From assembly GCF_003854275.1 (NCBI RefSeq), contig NZ_QTQP01000001.1, positions 62,001-126,000 on the forward strand: a DNA stretch of 64,000 bases, given 5' to 3'. Shown here one piece after another: positions 17,366 to 25,509 of the stretch; position 1 is the first letter of the stretch; each line of letters begins with the position of its first letter. This DNA comes from Burkholderia sp. Bp8963 (lineage in GTDB: Bacteria > Pseudomonadota > Gammaproteobacteria > Burkholderiales > Burkholderiaceae). The position numbers and the translations under genes are program-made. Under the pieces are notes generated by a model that was given only the letters and a program-made list of their open reading frames with translations, ran no database searches and had not been told where the DNA came from.

Positions 17366-18520
17366 CTAGTCGAGCGTGCGCCGGTAGAAGCGCAGCGCGA
17401 TGGCCATCACGACCACGGTGAACACGGCGACCGGCCACACCGACGGCCACAGGTCAACCCACCCGTTACCCTTGAGCAGGATCCCGCGTACGAGCCGGTT
17501 GAAGTAGGTGAGCGGCAGCAGGTTGCCGATGAACTGCGCCCATTTCGGCATGCCGGCGAACGGAAACATGAAGCCGGACAGCAGGATGTTCGGCAGGAAA
17601 TAGAACACCGCGAGCTGCATCGCCTGCAGCTGGTTCTGCGCGAGCGACGACAGCGTGATGCCGACCGTCAGGTTCGCCGCGATGAACAGCAGCGCCGACA
17701 GGTAGATCGCGAACACACCGCCGACGAACGGCACGTCGAACACGACGCGCGCGGCCACGAGGATGATCGACACCTGGATCAGCCCGATGAACACGTACGG
17801 CACGATCTTGCCGGTCATCACCTCGATCGGCAGCACGGGCGTCGCGAGCAGGTTCTCCATCGTCCCGCGCTCGCGCTCGCGCGTGATCGCGAGGCCCGTC
17901 ATCATCACCATCGTCATCGTCAGGATCACGCCCATCAGGCCCGGCACGACGTTGTACTGCGTGATGCCCTCGGGGTTGTAGAGCCGGTGCAGGCGCACGT
18001 CGAACGCGGCGGGGCGGCCGATCAGGTACGCGAGCGGGCCGGTCAGGTCCTTGTCCGCGACCGGCTGCACGAGGCCCGGCAGCGCGCCGATCGCCGATGC
18101 GGTCGCGACCGGGTCGGTCGCATCGGCCTCGACGAGCAGCGCGGGCCGCTCGCCGCGCAAGAGGCGCCGCGAGAAGTCGGCGGGCACGGTCAGCACGAAC
18201 TGCACGTCGCCGCGCGCGAGCGCGTGCCGGCCGGCCGCCTCGTCGGGCAGCGTTTCGACGATGTCGAAGTACGCGGAGTTGCGCATCGCGGCGATGAAGC
18301 TGCGCGTGAACGGGCTCGCGTCCGCGACGATCACCGCGGTCGGCAGATGCTTCGGGTCCGTGTTGATCGCGAAGCCGAACAGCGTGAGCTGGATGATCGG
18401 CACGCCGACGATCATCGCGAACGTCACGCGGTCGCGGCGCAGCTGCAGGAATTCCTTCAGCACGATGCTCCACCAGCGCGCGAACGAGAACGACGAGCGG
18501 AACCAGGACGGCGTGCTCAT
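17366..18520 (-). CDS. ABC-2 type multidrug exporter permease (YbhS/YhhJ-like)
   Basis: The 384-residue protein has the ABC-2 permease layout: one N-terminal membrane helix (residues about 33-53), a large periplasmic domain, and five more helices toward the C-terminus. The conserved segment ITRERERGTMENLLATPV lies at about residues 213-231. It pairs with the ATPase just upstream, with a 4-bp ATGA overlap of stop and start codons. Only one permease is encoded, so it probably acts as a homodimer. Substrate unknown; homologues export drugs and solvents. Confidence 0.92.
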   Translation of the reverse strand: MSTPSWFRSSFSFARWWSIVLKEFLQLRRDRVTFAMIVGVPIIQLTLFGFAINTDPKHLPTAVIVADASPFTRSFIAAMRNSAYFDIVETLPDEAAGRHALARGDVQFVLTVPADFSRRLLRGERPALLVEADATDPVATASAIGALPGLVQPVADKDLTGPLAYLIGRPAAFDVRLHRLYNPEGITQYNVVPGLMGVILTMTMVMMTGLAITRERERGTMENLLATPVLPIEVMTGKIVPYVFIGLIQVSIILVAARVVFDVPFVGGVFAIYLSALLFIAANLTVGITLSSLAQNQLQAMQLAVFYFLPNILLSGFMFPFAGMPKWAQFIGNLLPLTYFNRLVRGILLKGNGWVDLWPSVWPVAVFTVVVMAIALRFYRRTLD

Positions 18521-19464
18521 GATGGCGCGCCTCCGTTGCGCTTGTCCGCATCGCTCATCATGAAGATGAACACGTCCTCGAGCCCGGTGGCGATCGGCTC
18601 GACCTGCAGCGACGCATCGGCGGCGGCCTGCGCGACCGTCGCCTCGAGCGCGCGGTGGTCGCGGCCGCTCACGTGCAGCGCGGAACCGAACACGACCGTC
18701 TGGTCGACGCCCGGCATCGTGCGCAGCCGCACGGACAGCTCGGTCAGGCGATCGCCGGTGATCGCCCAGGTCGCGAGCTTCTGCGACGCGACGATCTCCG
18801 CCGACGTGCCTTGCGCGAGCAGTTCGCCGTACGCGATATACGCGAGCTTGTGGCAGCGCTCGGCCTCGTCCATGTAGTGCGTGCTGACGAGCACCGAGAT
18901 GCCTTGCGCGGCGAGCCGGTGCAATTCCTCCCAGAAATCGCGGCGCGCGGCCGGATCGACGCCGGCGGTCGGCTCGTCGAGCAGCAGCAGTTCCGGGCCG
19001 TGCAGCATGCACGCGGCGAGCGCGAGGCGCTGTTTCCAGCCGCCCGATAGCGCGCCCGTCAGCTGGTCCGCGCGGCTCGCGAGGCCGAGCGTGTCAAGCG
19101 CGCGCGTGACGGCGGCCTTGCGGTCGGCCATCCCGTACACGCGCGCGACGAAGTCGAGATTCTCGCGTATCGACAGATCCTCCCAGTACGAGAAGCGCTG
19201 CGTCATGTAGCCGACGTGGCGCTTGATCTGCGCGCTGTCGCGCAGGATGTCGTAGCCGAGGCAGGTGCCGCTGCCGGAATCGGGCGTGAGCAGCCCGCAC
19301 ATCATCCGGATCGACGTCGTCTTGCCGCTGCCGTTCGGCCCGAGGAAGCCGAAGATCTCGCCGCGCGCGACGCGCAGCGACACGTCCTTGACGACATGCT
19401 TGTCGCCGAAGCGCTTGTTCAGCCGGTCGACGTCGATCGCATACGGGGCGGGCGGCGTGTTCAT
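18517..19464 (-). CDS. ABC-2 exporter ATP-binding protein (YbhF/CcmA-like)
   Basis: The 315-residue ATPase contains Walker A GPNGSGKTT at about residues 43-51, a Q-loop in YMTQRFSYWEDLS, the signature LSGGWKQR, and Walker B LLLLDEPTAGVDP. It drives the permease encoded next with a 4-bp overlap, and its own ATG overlaps the HlyD gene stop by 4 bp. Only one nucleotide-binding domain is present, unlike E. coli YbhF, which has two. The C-terminal domain of about 80 residues is typical of multidrug-exporter ATPases. Confidence 0.93.
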   Translation of the reverse strand: MNTPPAPYAIDVDRLNKRFGDKHVVKDVSLRVARGEIFGFLGPNGSGKTTSIRMMCGLLTPDSGSGTCLGYDILRDSAQIKRHVGYMTQRFSYWEDLSIRENLDFVARVYGMADRKAAVTRALDTLGLASRADQLTGALSGGWKQRLALAACMLHGPELLLLDEPTAGVDPAARRDFWEELHRLAAQGISVLVSTHYMDEAERCHKLAYIAYGELLAQGTSAEIVASQKLATWAITGDRLTELSVRLRTMPGVDQTVVFGSALHVSGRDHRALEATVAQAAADASLQVEPIATGLEDVFIFMMSDADKRNGGAPS

Positions 19465-20435
19465 TGCAGCCTCACGGCGACGGGCTGGCCCGGATGCAGC
19501 TTCGGCGCGTCGGCGACAGCCGGCCGCGCCTCGATCATGAACACGAGCTTCGTGCGGCTCTCGTTGCTGTAGATCACGGGCGGCGTGTATTCGGCCTCGC
19601 TCGACACGTAGGCGATGCGCGCGGTCACGTCGGCCGCGCAGCCGTCGCAATGGATCGCGACCGCGCGGCCCGGCGCGAGCGTCGCGACGACGGTCTCCGG
19701 CACGAAGAAGCGCACCTTCACGTTCTGCGGCGGCAGCATCTGCACGACCGGGTTGCCGGCCTGCACCCATTCGCCGATCCGGTACAGCGTGTCGTAGACG
19801 AGCCCGGCCGCGGGCGTCGCGACGCGCGTCTGGTCGAGCTTCCACTGCGCTTCGGCAACAGCCGCCTGCGCGGCGTCGACCTGCGCGGCTTGCGCGGCGA
19901 TCTGCTGCGAACGGCCGGGCAGGCGCGCGACATCGACCTGGCTTCGCAGTTCGCGCACCTGCGCGGCGGTCGTCTGCGCGGATGCGCGCGAGTCGTCGAG
20001 CTGCTGCTTCGAGATGCCGCCGGCCGCGTATTGCTGCTGGTCGCGCGCGAGCTGGTCGGCGGCCTTGCCGGCTTGCGCGACCGCCTGCGCGAGCTGCGCC
20101 TGCGCGACGTTCACTTCGGGCGGACGCTTGCCGGTCCGCAGGTCGCCGAGCTGCGCCTGCGCGGCCGCGAGCTGATGCTGCGCCTGCTGCAGTGCGGCGG
20201 TCTCGTTGACGGCTTCGAGCGCGAACACGGGCGCGTTCGCGGCGACCGTCTGGCCGCGCTGCACGGCGAGTTGCGTCAGCGTGCCCGCTTGCGACGACGA
20301 CAGATAGACGAACTCGCCTTCGACATAGCCCTGGTAAGTCGCCTGGTCGCTGGTGCGCTGCCCGCAGCCGGCGGCCAGCGTGGCAATCGCGGCACAGGCG
20401 GCGAGCGCGAACGCCGCGGCGCGGGCCGGTTTCAC
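19461..20435 (-). CDS. HlyD-family periplasmic adaptor of ABC exporter
   Basis: The 324-residue membrane fusion protein begins with a hydrophobic leader and a lipobox-like LAAGC (Cys24), so it may be a lipoprotein in the inner membrane. It contains the split lipoyl domain (VEGEFVYLSSSQAGTLTQLAVQRGQTVAANAPVFALE), a long Ala/Gln-rich coiled coil at about 80-200, and a beta-barrel segment near GEWVQAGNPVVQMLPP. The GTG start at 20435 is supported by its 4-bp GTGA overlap with the TetR stop codon. It links the ABC permease with the NodT channel at 15814-17355. Confidence 0.9.
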   Translation of the reverse strand: MKPARAAAFALAACAAIATLAAGCGQRTSDQATYQGYVEGEFVYLSSSQAGTLTQLAVQRGQTVAANAPVFALEAVNETAALQQAQHQLAAAQAQLGDLRTGKRPPEVNVAQAQLAQAVAQAGKAADQLARDQQQYAAGGISKQQLDDSRASAQTTAAQVRELRSQVDVARLPGRSQQIAAQAAQVDAAQAAVAEAQWKLDQTRVATPAAGLVYDTLYRIGEWVQAGNPVVQMLPPQNVKVRFFVPETVVATLAPGRAVAIHCDGCAADVTARIAYVSSEAEYTPPVIYSNESRTKLVFMIEARPAVADAPKLHPGQPVAVRLQ

Positions 20436-21130
20436 GATCGGCTCCGGGGCACACGCGCGCGGCGGGTCGGCGCAGCGGCGGGCGGCTGCATGCCGAAGCC
20501 GAGCAGCGCGCGGACGTGCTTCTGCAGCACGTCGCGATCGATCGGCGGCATTCCGCGCGCGCTTTGCCACAGCTTCGCGGTTGCGAGCGGCAGCATCACG
20601 AGCGCGATGATCGAATGGAACAGGAACGCGGGTTCGAGCGCGGGGTTCACGATGCCGGCCTGCTGCGCGTGCCGGATGCGTTCGGCGAAGCGTCCGACGT
20701 GTTCGAGCGGGATGCGCTCGACCATCCGTTCGCGCAGCAGGCCGCCTTCGTTGACGATCTCGCGCAGCCACAGCGACGGCAGCCACGGCATCCGCGCGGT
20801 GACGTCGAAGAAGCGGTCGACGAGTTCCGCGACGAGCGCGAACGGATCGTGCTCGGCCACCGGTTCGGTCGGCCGCCAGACGAACGCAATCACCTGCATC
20901 AGCCGTTCTTCGACGATCGCGTCGAGCAACTGCTCGCGGTTCGTGAAGTAGTAATGGACCATCGCCGACGTGACGCCCGCGGCGTCGGCGATCTGCGCGA
21001 CGGTCGTCGCAGCGATGCCGCGCTCGGCGAACAGCGCGGTCGCGATGTCGAGCATGTGGTTGCGCAGGTCGAAATCGTCGACCGATGGGCGGCGCCCGCG
21101 CGGCCTGGCGATCGTGGATTTCGCGTTCAT
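20432..21130 (-). CDS. TetR-family regulator of the ABC efflux operon (CecR-like)
   Basis: The 232-residue protein has the TetR helix-turn-helix at about residues 25-70, with ALFAERGIAATTVAQIADAAGVTSAMVHYYFTNREQLL, and a ligand-binding helical domain behind it. It is the first gene of the efflux operon, overlapping the HlyD start by 4 bp, so it is likely autoregulated and represses the pump. It is similar in layout to CecR (YbiH), which precedes ybhGFSR in E. coli. An imperfect palindrome upstream (21141-21160) is a candidate operator. The tail RRARVPRSRS is basic and unusual. Confidence 0.9.
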   Translation of the reverse strand: MNAKSTIARPRGRRPSVDDFDLRNHMLDIATALFAERGIAATTVAQIADAAGVTSAMVHYYFTNREQLLDAIVEERLMQVIAFVWRPTEPVAEHDPFALVAELVDRFFDVTARMPWLPSLWLREIVNEGGLLRERMVERIPLEHVGRFAERIRHAQQAGIVNPALEPAFLFHSIIALVMLPLATAKLWQSARGMPPIDRDVLQKHVRALLGFGMQPPAAAPTRRARVPRSRS

Positions 21131-21140
21131 GCAGACCACG

Positions 21141-21160
21141 CTAATTGATGAGTTAGTTAA
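21141..21160. promoter_or_regulatory. Candidate TetR operator upstream of the efflux operon
   Basis: CTAATTGA-TGAG-TTAGTTAA is an imperfect inverted repeat (5 of 8 arm positions match) in an AT-rich patch, 10 bp before the TetR start codon. TTAGTTAA-type half-sites are common for this TetR subgroup. Assignment rests on position and symmetry only. Confidence 0.5.
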
Positions 21161-21396
21161 TTTCAAGGAAGGGTTTTCGTCGGAATTGACGGGCGTCAGG
21201 CGGAGCGTGAAGCGGGGCGCGGGGATGGGCCGTTGGGGGCGGAGCAGCGCGGAAAGCGGAGGTGGGGGAATGAAAGGAGCGGCTACAGAAACGGGAGCGG
21301 GATCGGGCGAATCGGCATTGCACCGATCCGCCTGAGCGCGTCGCCGCACGCGGTTGCGGCGCGCACGAAAACGCTGCGAGTCAGCGCCGCTTTTCC

Positions 21397-21834
21397 TTAC
21401 TCGGGCATCTTGCGGAAGGCAATCGCGAGACGATTCCACGAATTGATCGTCGATACGAGCAGCGACAGGTCCATCAGCTCCTCGTCGCTGAAGTGCGGCT
21501 TCACGGCTTCCCAGACGGCGTCGGGCACATGATTGTCCGCGACCAGCGTCATCGCCTCGGTCCATTCCAGCGCCGCGCGCTCGCGGTCGGTGAAGAACGG
21601 CGTTTCGCGCCACACGACGACCGTCGCGAGCCGGCGGTCGGTTTCGCCGCCCTTGCGTGCGTCGGTGGTGTGCATGTCGACGCAGAACGCGCAGCCGTTG
21701 ATCTGCGACGCGCGCAGCCGCACGAGTTCGGCGAGCGGCTTCTCGATCGAGCTTTTGGCCAGGAATTCCTCGGCGTTGCGCATCACCTTGATGGCGTTCG
21801 GGCTGGCGGCATAGAAGTTCAGGCGGGGTTGCAT
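21397..21834 (-). CDS. Carboxymuconolactone decarboxylase/AhpD-like protein
   Basis: The 145-residue protein belongs to the AhpD-like alkylhydroperoxidase family. The redox motif Cys48-Ala-Phe-Cys51 followed by VDMHTTDARKGG (His55) is intact, so it can form the catalytic disulfide of peroxidase members. The segment ETPFFTDRERAALEWTEAMT is typical of the family. It is a single gene 116 bp downstream of the MocR regulator on the same strand. A role in peroxide detoxification is inferred; many relatives are uncharacterised. Confidence 0.88.
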   Translation of the reverse strand: MQPRLNFYAASPNAIKVMRNAEEFLAKSSIEKPLAELVRLRASQINGCAFCVDMHTTDARKGGETDRRLATVVVWRETPFFTDRERAALEWTEAMTLVADNHVPDAVWEAVKPHFSDEELMDLSLLVSTINSWNRLAIAFRKMPE

Positions 21835-21950
21835 GGCGGGTCCTGGTTCGGTTGATGCGCACGGCGGCGCGACAGGACCCAGATTAGCGATCGGGCTGGC
21901 CTGCTGAAATGACCAATTTCCGGTAAATCGAGGTAGCCAGTGGTAATGGG

Positions 21951-23411
21951 TCAGATGCCGGCCCGCAGCAGCACGGCGAGCTGCGCGAGCGCCGTGTCGA
22001 TGCGCGTCGCGTCGATACCGCCATAGCCGAACAGCAGGCCGCCGTGGCGCGGCGCGTCGACGTGGAACGCGGCGATCCCGTACAGCCCGATGTCGTGCGC
22101 GCGCGCTGTCGCGATCAGCGCGGCCTCATCGACGCCGGCCCTGACGCGCGCGGCGAGGTGGATGCCGGCGGCCGGTACGACCACGTCGAACCACGCCGCG
22201 AGACTGTCGCGCAGGTGCGCGATCAGCACCTTGCGCCGCGTGTCGTAATGCTTCTGCACGCGGCGCAGGTGGCGTGCGAAATCGCCGTCGAGCATGAAGC
22301 GGGCGAGCGCCGTCTGCGTAAGCGTGCAGCTGTGCCAGTCGGCGATCTGCTTCGCCTTGCGCAGCGCCGGGTGCAGTGCGGCCGGCGGAATCGCGTAGCC
22401 GATCCGCAGTTCCGGGAAGATCGTCTTCGAGAACGTGCCGACGTACGCGACGAGGCCCGCGCGGTCGAGGCTCTTCAGCGATTCCATCGGACGTCCTTCG
22501 AAGCGGAACTCGCCGTCGTAGTCGTCCTCGATGATGACGGCCCGGCGCCGCTGCGCCCATTCGAGCAGCGCGACGCGCCGCTCCAGGCTCATCGGCATGC
22601 CGAGCGGGAACTGGTGCGATGGCGTCACGTAGACGAGGCGCGCATCGTCGGGCAGCCGGTCGACGACGAGGCCGTGCGCGTCGACCGGCACGCCCGCCAC
22701 CGTCGCGCCGAGCGACGCGAACGCGGCGCGGGCCGGCGGGTAGCCGGGGTCCTCGACCGCGACGACGTCGCCGGGCCGCACGACGACGCGCGCGAGCAGG
22801 TCGAGCGCCTGCTGCGCGCCTTGCGTGACGATCACGTCGTGCCAGTTGCAGGCGACCGCACGGCTGAACGCGACATAGCGCGCGATCGCGAGCCGCAGTT
22901 GCTGGTCGCCGGCCGGGTCGTGATACTGGCCCGGGCCGCGCGCCTGCTGGCGCAGCGCGTGGTGCAGGCAGCGCCGCCACGCGTCGAACGGAAACAGCGT
23001 CTTGTCGGTCACGCCGCCGCGGAAATCGAAGGCGAGCACGGGCAGCGGCTCGGGCATCGCGAGCGCATCGGGTACGTCGTCCCACACCGCGCGCGCGGTC
23101 GGCGCGTCGGCCGGCGGGAGCTCCGCGGCGATTTCCGGCAGCGCGGTGGCCGGCCCGTGCGGCACACGCGCGAGGCCGTCGGCGACGAACGTGCCGTTGC
23201 CGCGCCGCGTGTGCAGATAGCCTTCGGCGACGAGCCGCTCGAACGCGTCGAGCGTCGTCTTGCGCGACACGCCGAGCTGGGCGGCGAGGTCGCGTGTGGA
23301 CGGCAGCCGCGCGCCACCGGCGAGCCGGCCGTCGACGATCGCGACGCGCAGTTGCCGGAAGATCTGGCCCGTCAGGTCGTGACGGCCGTCGATGCGGATC
23401 GCGATGTCCAT
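21951..23411 (-). CDS. MocR-type GntR/aminotransferase transcriptional regulator
   Basis: The 486-residue protein joins a GntR winged helix (residues about 12-78, with LPSTRDLAAQLGVSRKTTLDAFERL) to a fold-type I aminotransferase domain. The PLP-binding Lys is Lys329 in VGTFSKTIFPELRIGY and the cofactor-binding Asp is in IIEDDYDGEFRF. Such regulators sense amino acids or vitamin B6 through PLP. It is divergent from a LysR gene at 23639, and the shared intergenic region has phased direct repeats, the usual kind of MocR operator. The target genes are not certain; autoregulation and control of the AhpD-like gene or the LysR gene are possible. Confidence 0.93.
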   Translation of the reverse strand: MDIAIRIDGRHDLTGQIFRQLRVAIVDGRLAGGARLPSTRDLAAQLGVSRKTTLDAFERLVAEGYLHTRRGNGTFVADGLARVPHGPATALPEIAAELPPADAPTARAVWDDVPDALAMPEPLPVLAFDFRGGVTDKTLFPFDAWRRCLHHALRQQARGPGQYHDPAGDQQLRLAIARYVAFSRAVACNWHDVIVTQGAQQALDLLARVVVRPGDVVAVEDPGYPPARAAFASLGATVAGVPVDAHGLVVDRLPDDARLVYVTPSHQFPLGMPMSLERRVALLEWAQRRRAVIIEDDYDGEFRFEGRPMESLKSLDRAGLVAYVGTFSKTIFPELRIGYAIPPAALHPALRKAKQIADWHSCTLTQTALARFMLDGDFARHLRRVQKHYDTRRKVLIAHLRDSLAAWFDVVVPAAGIHLAARVRAGVDEAALIATARAHDIGLYGIAAFHVDAPRHGGLLFGYGGIDATRIDTALAQLAVLLRAGI

Positions 23412-23506
23412 CGCAGTGGTTACCTCGTTCGGGGTGGTTTTGCCGGAATCGGCATGCCGCCAGTATGCAGGCTGAATGGCCGCGCGTCGCGCTCGAACGG
23501 ACGTGG

Positions 23507-23578
23507 ATTGAACCGGCATGCGTGGGTGCTTTGGGGGAATGGACCGGCAAGCGTGGCTGCTTTGCGGATTGGACCGGC
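23507..23578. promoter_or_regulatory. Phased direct repeats, candidate MocR operator
   Basis: Three copies of an 11-bp element lie at 23507-23517 (ATTGAACCGGC), 23538-23548 (AATGGACCGGC) and 23568-23578 (ATTGGACCGGC), spaced 31 and 30 bp, about three helical turns. Weaker similarity continues between them (CGTGGGTGCTTTG and CGTGGCTGCTTTG), so the whole unit is an imperfect tandem repeat. A degenerate fourth copy may start at 23475. Direct repeats are the typical operator of MocR regulators. Confidence 0.6.
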
Positions 23579-23638
23579 GTGAGCGCCTGCCTTAGGATCA
23601 CGATTCCGATCACGACGTCCCCGGACCGGAGCGTGGCC

Positions 23639-24556
23639 ATGTTGTCTGAAGAAGAATTCGCGCTGCTCGACGCGATCCGTGCGACCGGCAGCCTGTCGCG
23701 CGCGGCGGCGCGTCTTGGCAAGGCGCCGTCGACGGTGTCGCATGCGGCGCGCCAGCTCGAGGCGCGCTTCGACGCGCTGCTGTTCGACCGGCGCCGCTAC
23801 CGGCTCCAGCTCACGCCCGCCGGCCAGTTGCTGGCCGACGAGGCGGCGCGCCTGATGCTCGACGTCGCGCGGCTCACGCAACGGGTGCGGCAGATCGCGA
23901 GCGGCTGGGAGGACCGCCTGTGGATCGTCAGCGACGAGCTGCTCGAATTCGAATCGATGATGCCGGTGGTCCGCGCGTTCGATGCGCTGGATTCGGGCGT
24001 GTCGCTGCGCTTCACGCACGAGGTGCTCGGCGGCACCTGGGAAGCGCTGCGCGACGGCCGGGCCGACCTGATCGTCGGCGCGACCAACGAGCCGCCGGCG
24101 ATTCCGGGGCTGAAGTGGTTCGAGCTGGGCGCGCTCGACTGGGTATTCGCGGTGTCGCCGCGCCATCCGCTCGCGGCGTCGCGCGACCCGCTGACACGCG
24201 ACGCGATCGGCGCGCATCGCGCGGTCGTGGTCGCGGATTCGTCGCGGCTCGCTGCCGGCCGCGCGTACGGTTTGCTGGGCGGGCAGACGATGCTGGCGGT
24301 GCCGTCGATGCGCACGAAGATCCTGGCGCAGCGCGACGGGCTCGGCGTCGGCTGGGTGCCGCGGCGGCGTGCCGCGACACTGCTCGCGCGCGGCGAGCTG
24401 GTCGAGATGCCGACCGCCGAGCCGCGCGCGCCGAACGTGCTGTACGTGGCGTGGCGCGGCGATCGCGAAGGGCGCGCGTTGCAGTGGTGGCTCGAGCAGC
24501 TGCGCGAGCCGCGTCTGGCGCAGCGCCTGCTCGACGGGATCGACGTCGTGCCGTGA
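23639..24556 (+). CDS. LysR-family transcriptional regulator
   Basis: The 305-residue protein has the LysR helix-turn-helix at residues 5-62 (LLDAIRATGSLSRAAARLGKAPSTVSHAARQLEARFDALLF) and an effector domain with SMMPVVRAFDALDSG and RDGLGVGWVPRRRAATL. It is divergent from the MocR gene and followed at 158 bp by an SDR on the same strand, which is the most likely target. The ATG at 23639 follows GGAGCGTGGCC. The inducer is not known. Confidence 0.9.
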   Translation: MLSEEEFALLDAIRATGSLSRAAARLGKAPSTVSHAARQLEARFDALLFDRRRYRLQLTPAGQLLADEAARLMLDVARLTQRVRQIASGWEDRLWIVSDELLEFESMMPVVRAFDALDSGVSLRFTHEVLGGTWEALRDGRADLIVGATNEPPAIPGLKWFELGALDWVFAVSPRHPLAASRDPLTRDAIGAHRAVVVADSSRLAAGRAYGLLGGQTMLAVPSMRTKILAQRDGLGVGWVPRRRAATLLARGELVEMPTAEPRAPNVLYVAWRGDREGRALQWWLEQLREPRLAQRLLDGIDVVP

Positions 24557-24608
24557 CGGCGCGCGAAGGGGCAGGCACGGCAGGCGGGTCGCCCTGGCTG
24601 GAACAAAC

Positions 24609-24629
24609 ACGTTCGAAGCCTTCGAACGT
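24609..24629. promoter_or_regulatory. Palindrome between LysR and SDR genes
   Basis: ACGTTCGAA-GCC-TTCGAACGT has perfect 9-bp arms around a 3-bp centre and is followed by TTTTCG. It lies 53 bp after the LysR stop and 86 bp before the SDR start. It could be a weak terminator of the LysR gene or an operator for the SDR gene. Confidence 0.5.
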
Positions 24630-24714
24630 TTTCGTCGCGTGCATCGTACGGCAGCGGGCGGCTATGCGAGCACCATGAAGTTACGGTCATTCACCGGAAT
24701 CACTGGAGAAAATC

Positions 24715-25464
24715 ATGGAACGCTTCAAAGGCAAGACGGTGCTCGTCACGGGCGGCACCAGCGGGATCGGCCTCGCGGCCGCGCGGGCATTCGCGGCGGA
24801 AGGCGCGCGGGTGATCGTCACCGGGCGCGATGTGGAGGCGCTCGCCGCCGCGCAACGCACCCTCGGCGGCGACGCGCTCGCGATTCGCAACGACGCGGGC
24901 AGCGTGGCGGGTGCGCGCGAGCTCGCGAGCGCGATCGGCGCGGCGGGCGCGCGGCTCGACGCGGTGTTCGTGAACGCGGGCGTCGCGAAGCTCGCGCCGT
25001 TCTCGGACGTCGACGAGGCCCTGTGGGATCTCGTGTTCAACACCAACGTGAAGGGCGCGTACTTCCAGATCCAGGCGCTCGTGCCGCTGCTGAACCGCGG
25101 CGCGTCGATCGTCATCAACGGGTCGATCAACGCGCACATCGGGATGCCGGGGTCGTCGGTCTACGCGGCGAGCAAGGCCGCGGTGAATTCGCTCGCGAAG
25201 ACGCTGTCGACGGAACTGCTGCCGAACGGCGTGCGCGTGAACGTCGTGAGCCCGGGGCCCGTCGAGACGCCGCTGTACGGCAAGCTCGGCTTCGACGCCG
25301 CGACACTCGAGGCGACCGCCGGGAAGATCAAGGGCCTCGTGCCGATCGGCCGGTTCGGCACGCCGGACGAGATCGCGTCGACCGTGCTGCACCTGAGCGC
25401 GCCGGAGTCGGCGTTCATCGTCGGCGCGGAAATCATCGCGTCGGGCGGGATGGGGCTGCTTTGA
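24715..25464 (+). CDS. SDR family NAD(P)-dependent oxidoreductase
   Basis: The 249-residue classical short-chain dehydrogenase has the Rossmann motif TGGTSGIG at residues 11-18, the NAG motif at about 88-90 (VNAGVAKLAP), and the catalytic Tyr150-x3-Lys154 (YAASK) with Ser about 13 residues before. It ends with the usual IVGAEIIASGGMGLL. The Arg in TGRD after the second beta strand suggests NADP preference. It follows a LysR gene on the same strand, its probable regulator. Substrate not identifiable. Confidence 0.93.
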   Translation: MERFKGKTVLVTGGTSGIGLAAARAFAAEGARVIVTGRDVEALAAAQRTLGGDALAIRNDAGSVAGARELASAIGAAGARLDAVFVNAGVAKLAPFSDVDEALWDLVFNTNVKGAYFQIQALVPLLNRGASIVINGSINAHIGMPGSSVYAASKAAVNSLAKTLSTELLPNGVRVNVVSPGPVETPLYGKLGFDAATLEATAGKIKGLVPIGRFGTPDEIASTVLHLSAPESAFIVGAEIIASGGMGLL

Positions 25465-25468
25465 GCGA

Positions 25469-25492
25469 CTGACGGCGGATGAGCGCCGTCAG
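25469..25492. terminator. Hairpin between convergent SDR and levanase genes
   Basis: CTGACGGCG and CGCCGTCAG form a perfect 9-bp stem with a 6-base loop, placed in the 45 bp between two convergent stop codons. There is no T-run on either side, so it is a possible bidirectional or Rho-assisted terminator. Confidence 0.5.
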
Positions 25493-25509
25493 CCGGCGCG
25501 TTCGCGCCG

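Noticed and set aside
18517..20435. E. coli-like YbhF with two ATPase domains
   Set aside because: Only one set of Walker motifs is present; the exporter is of the single-ATPase, single-permease type.
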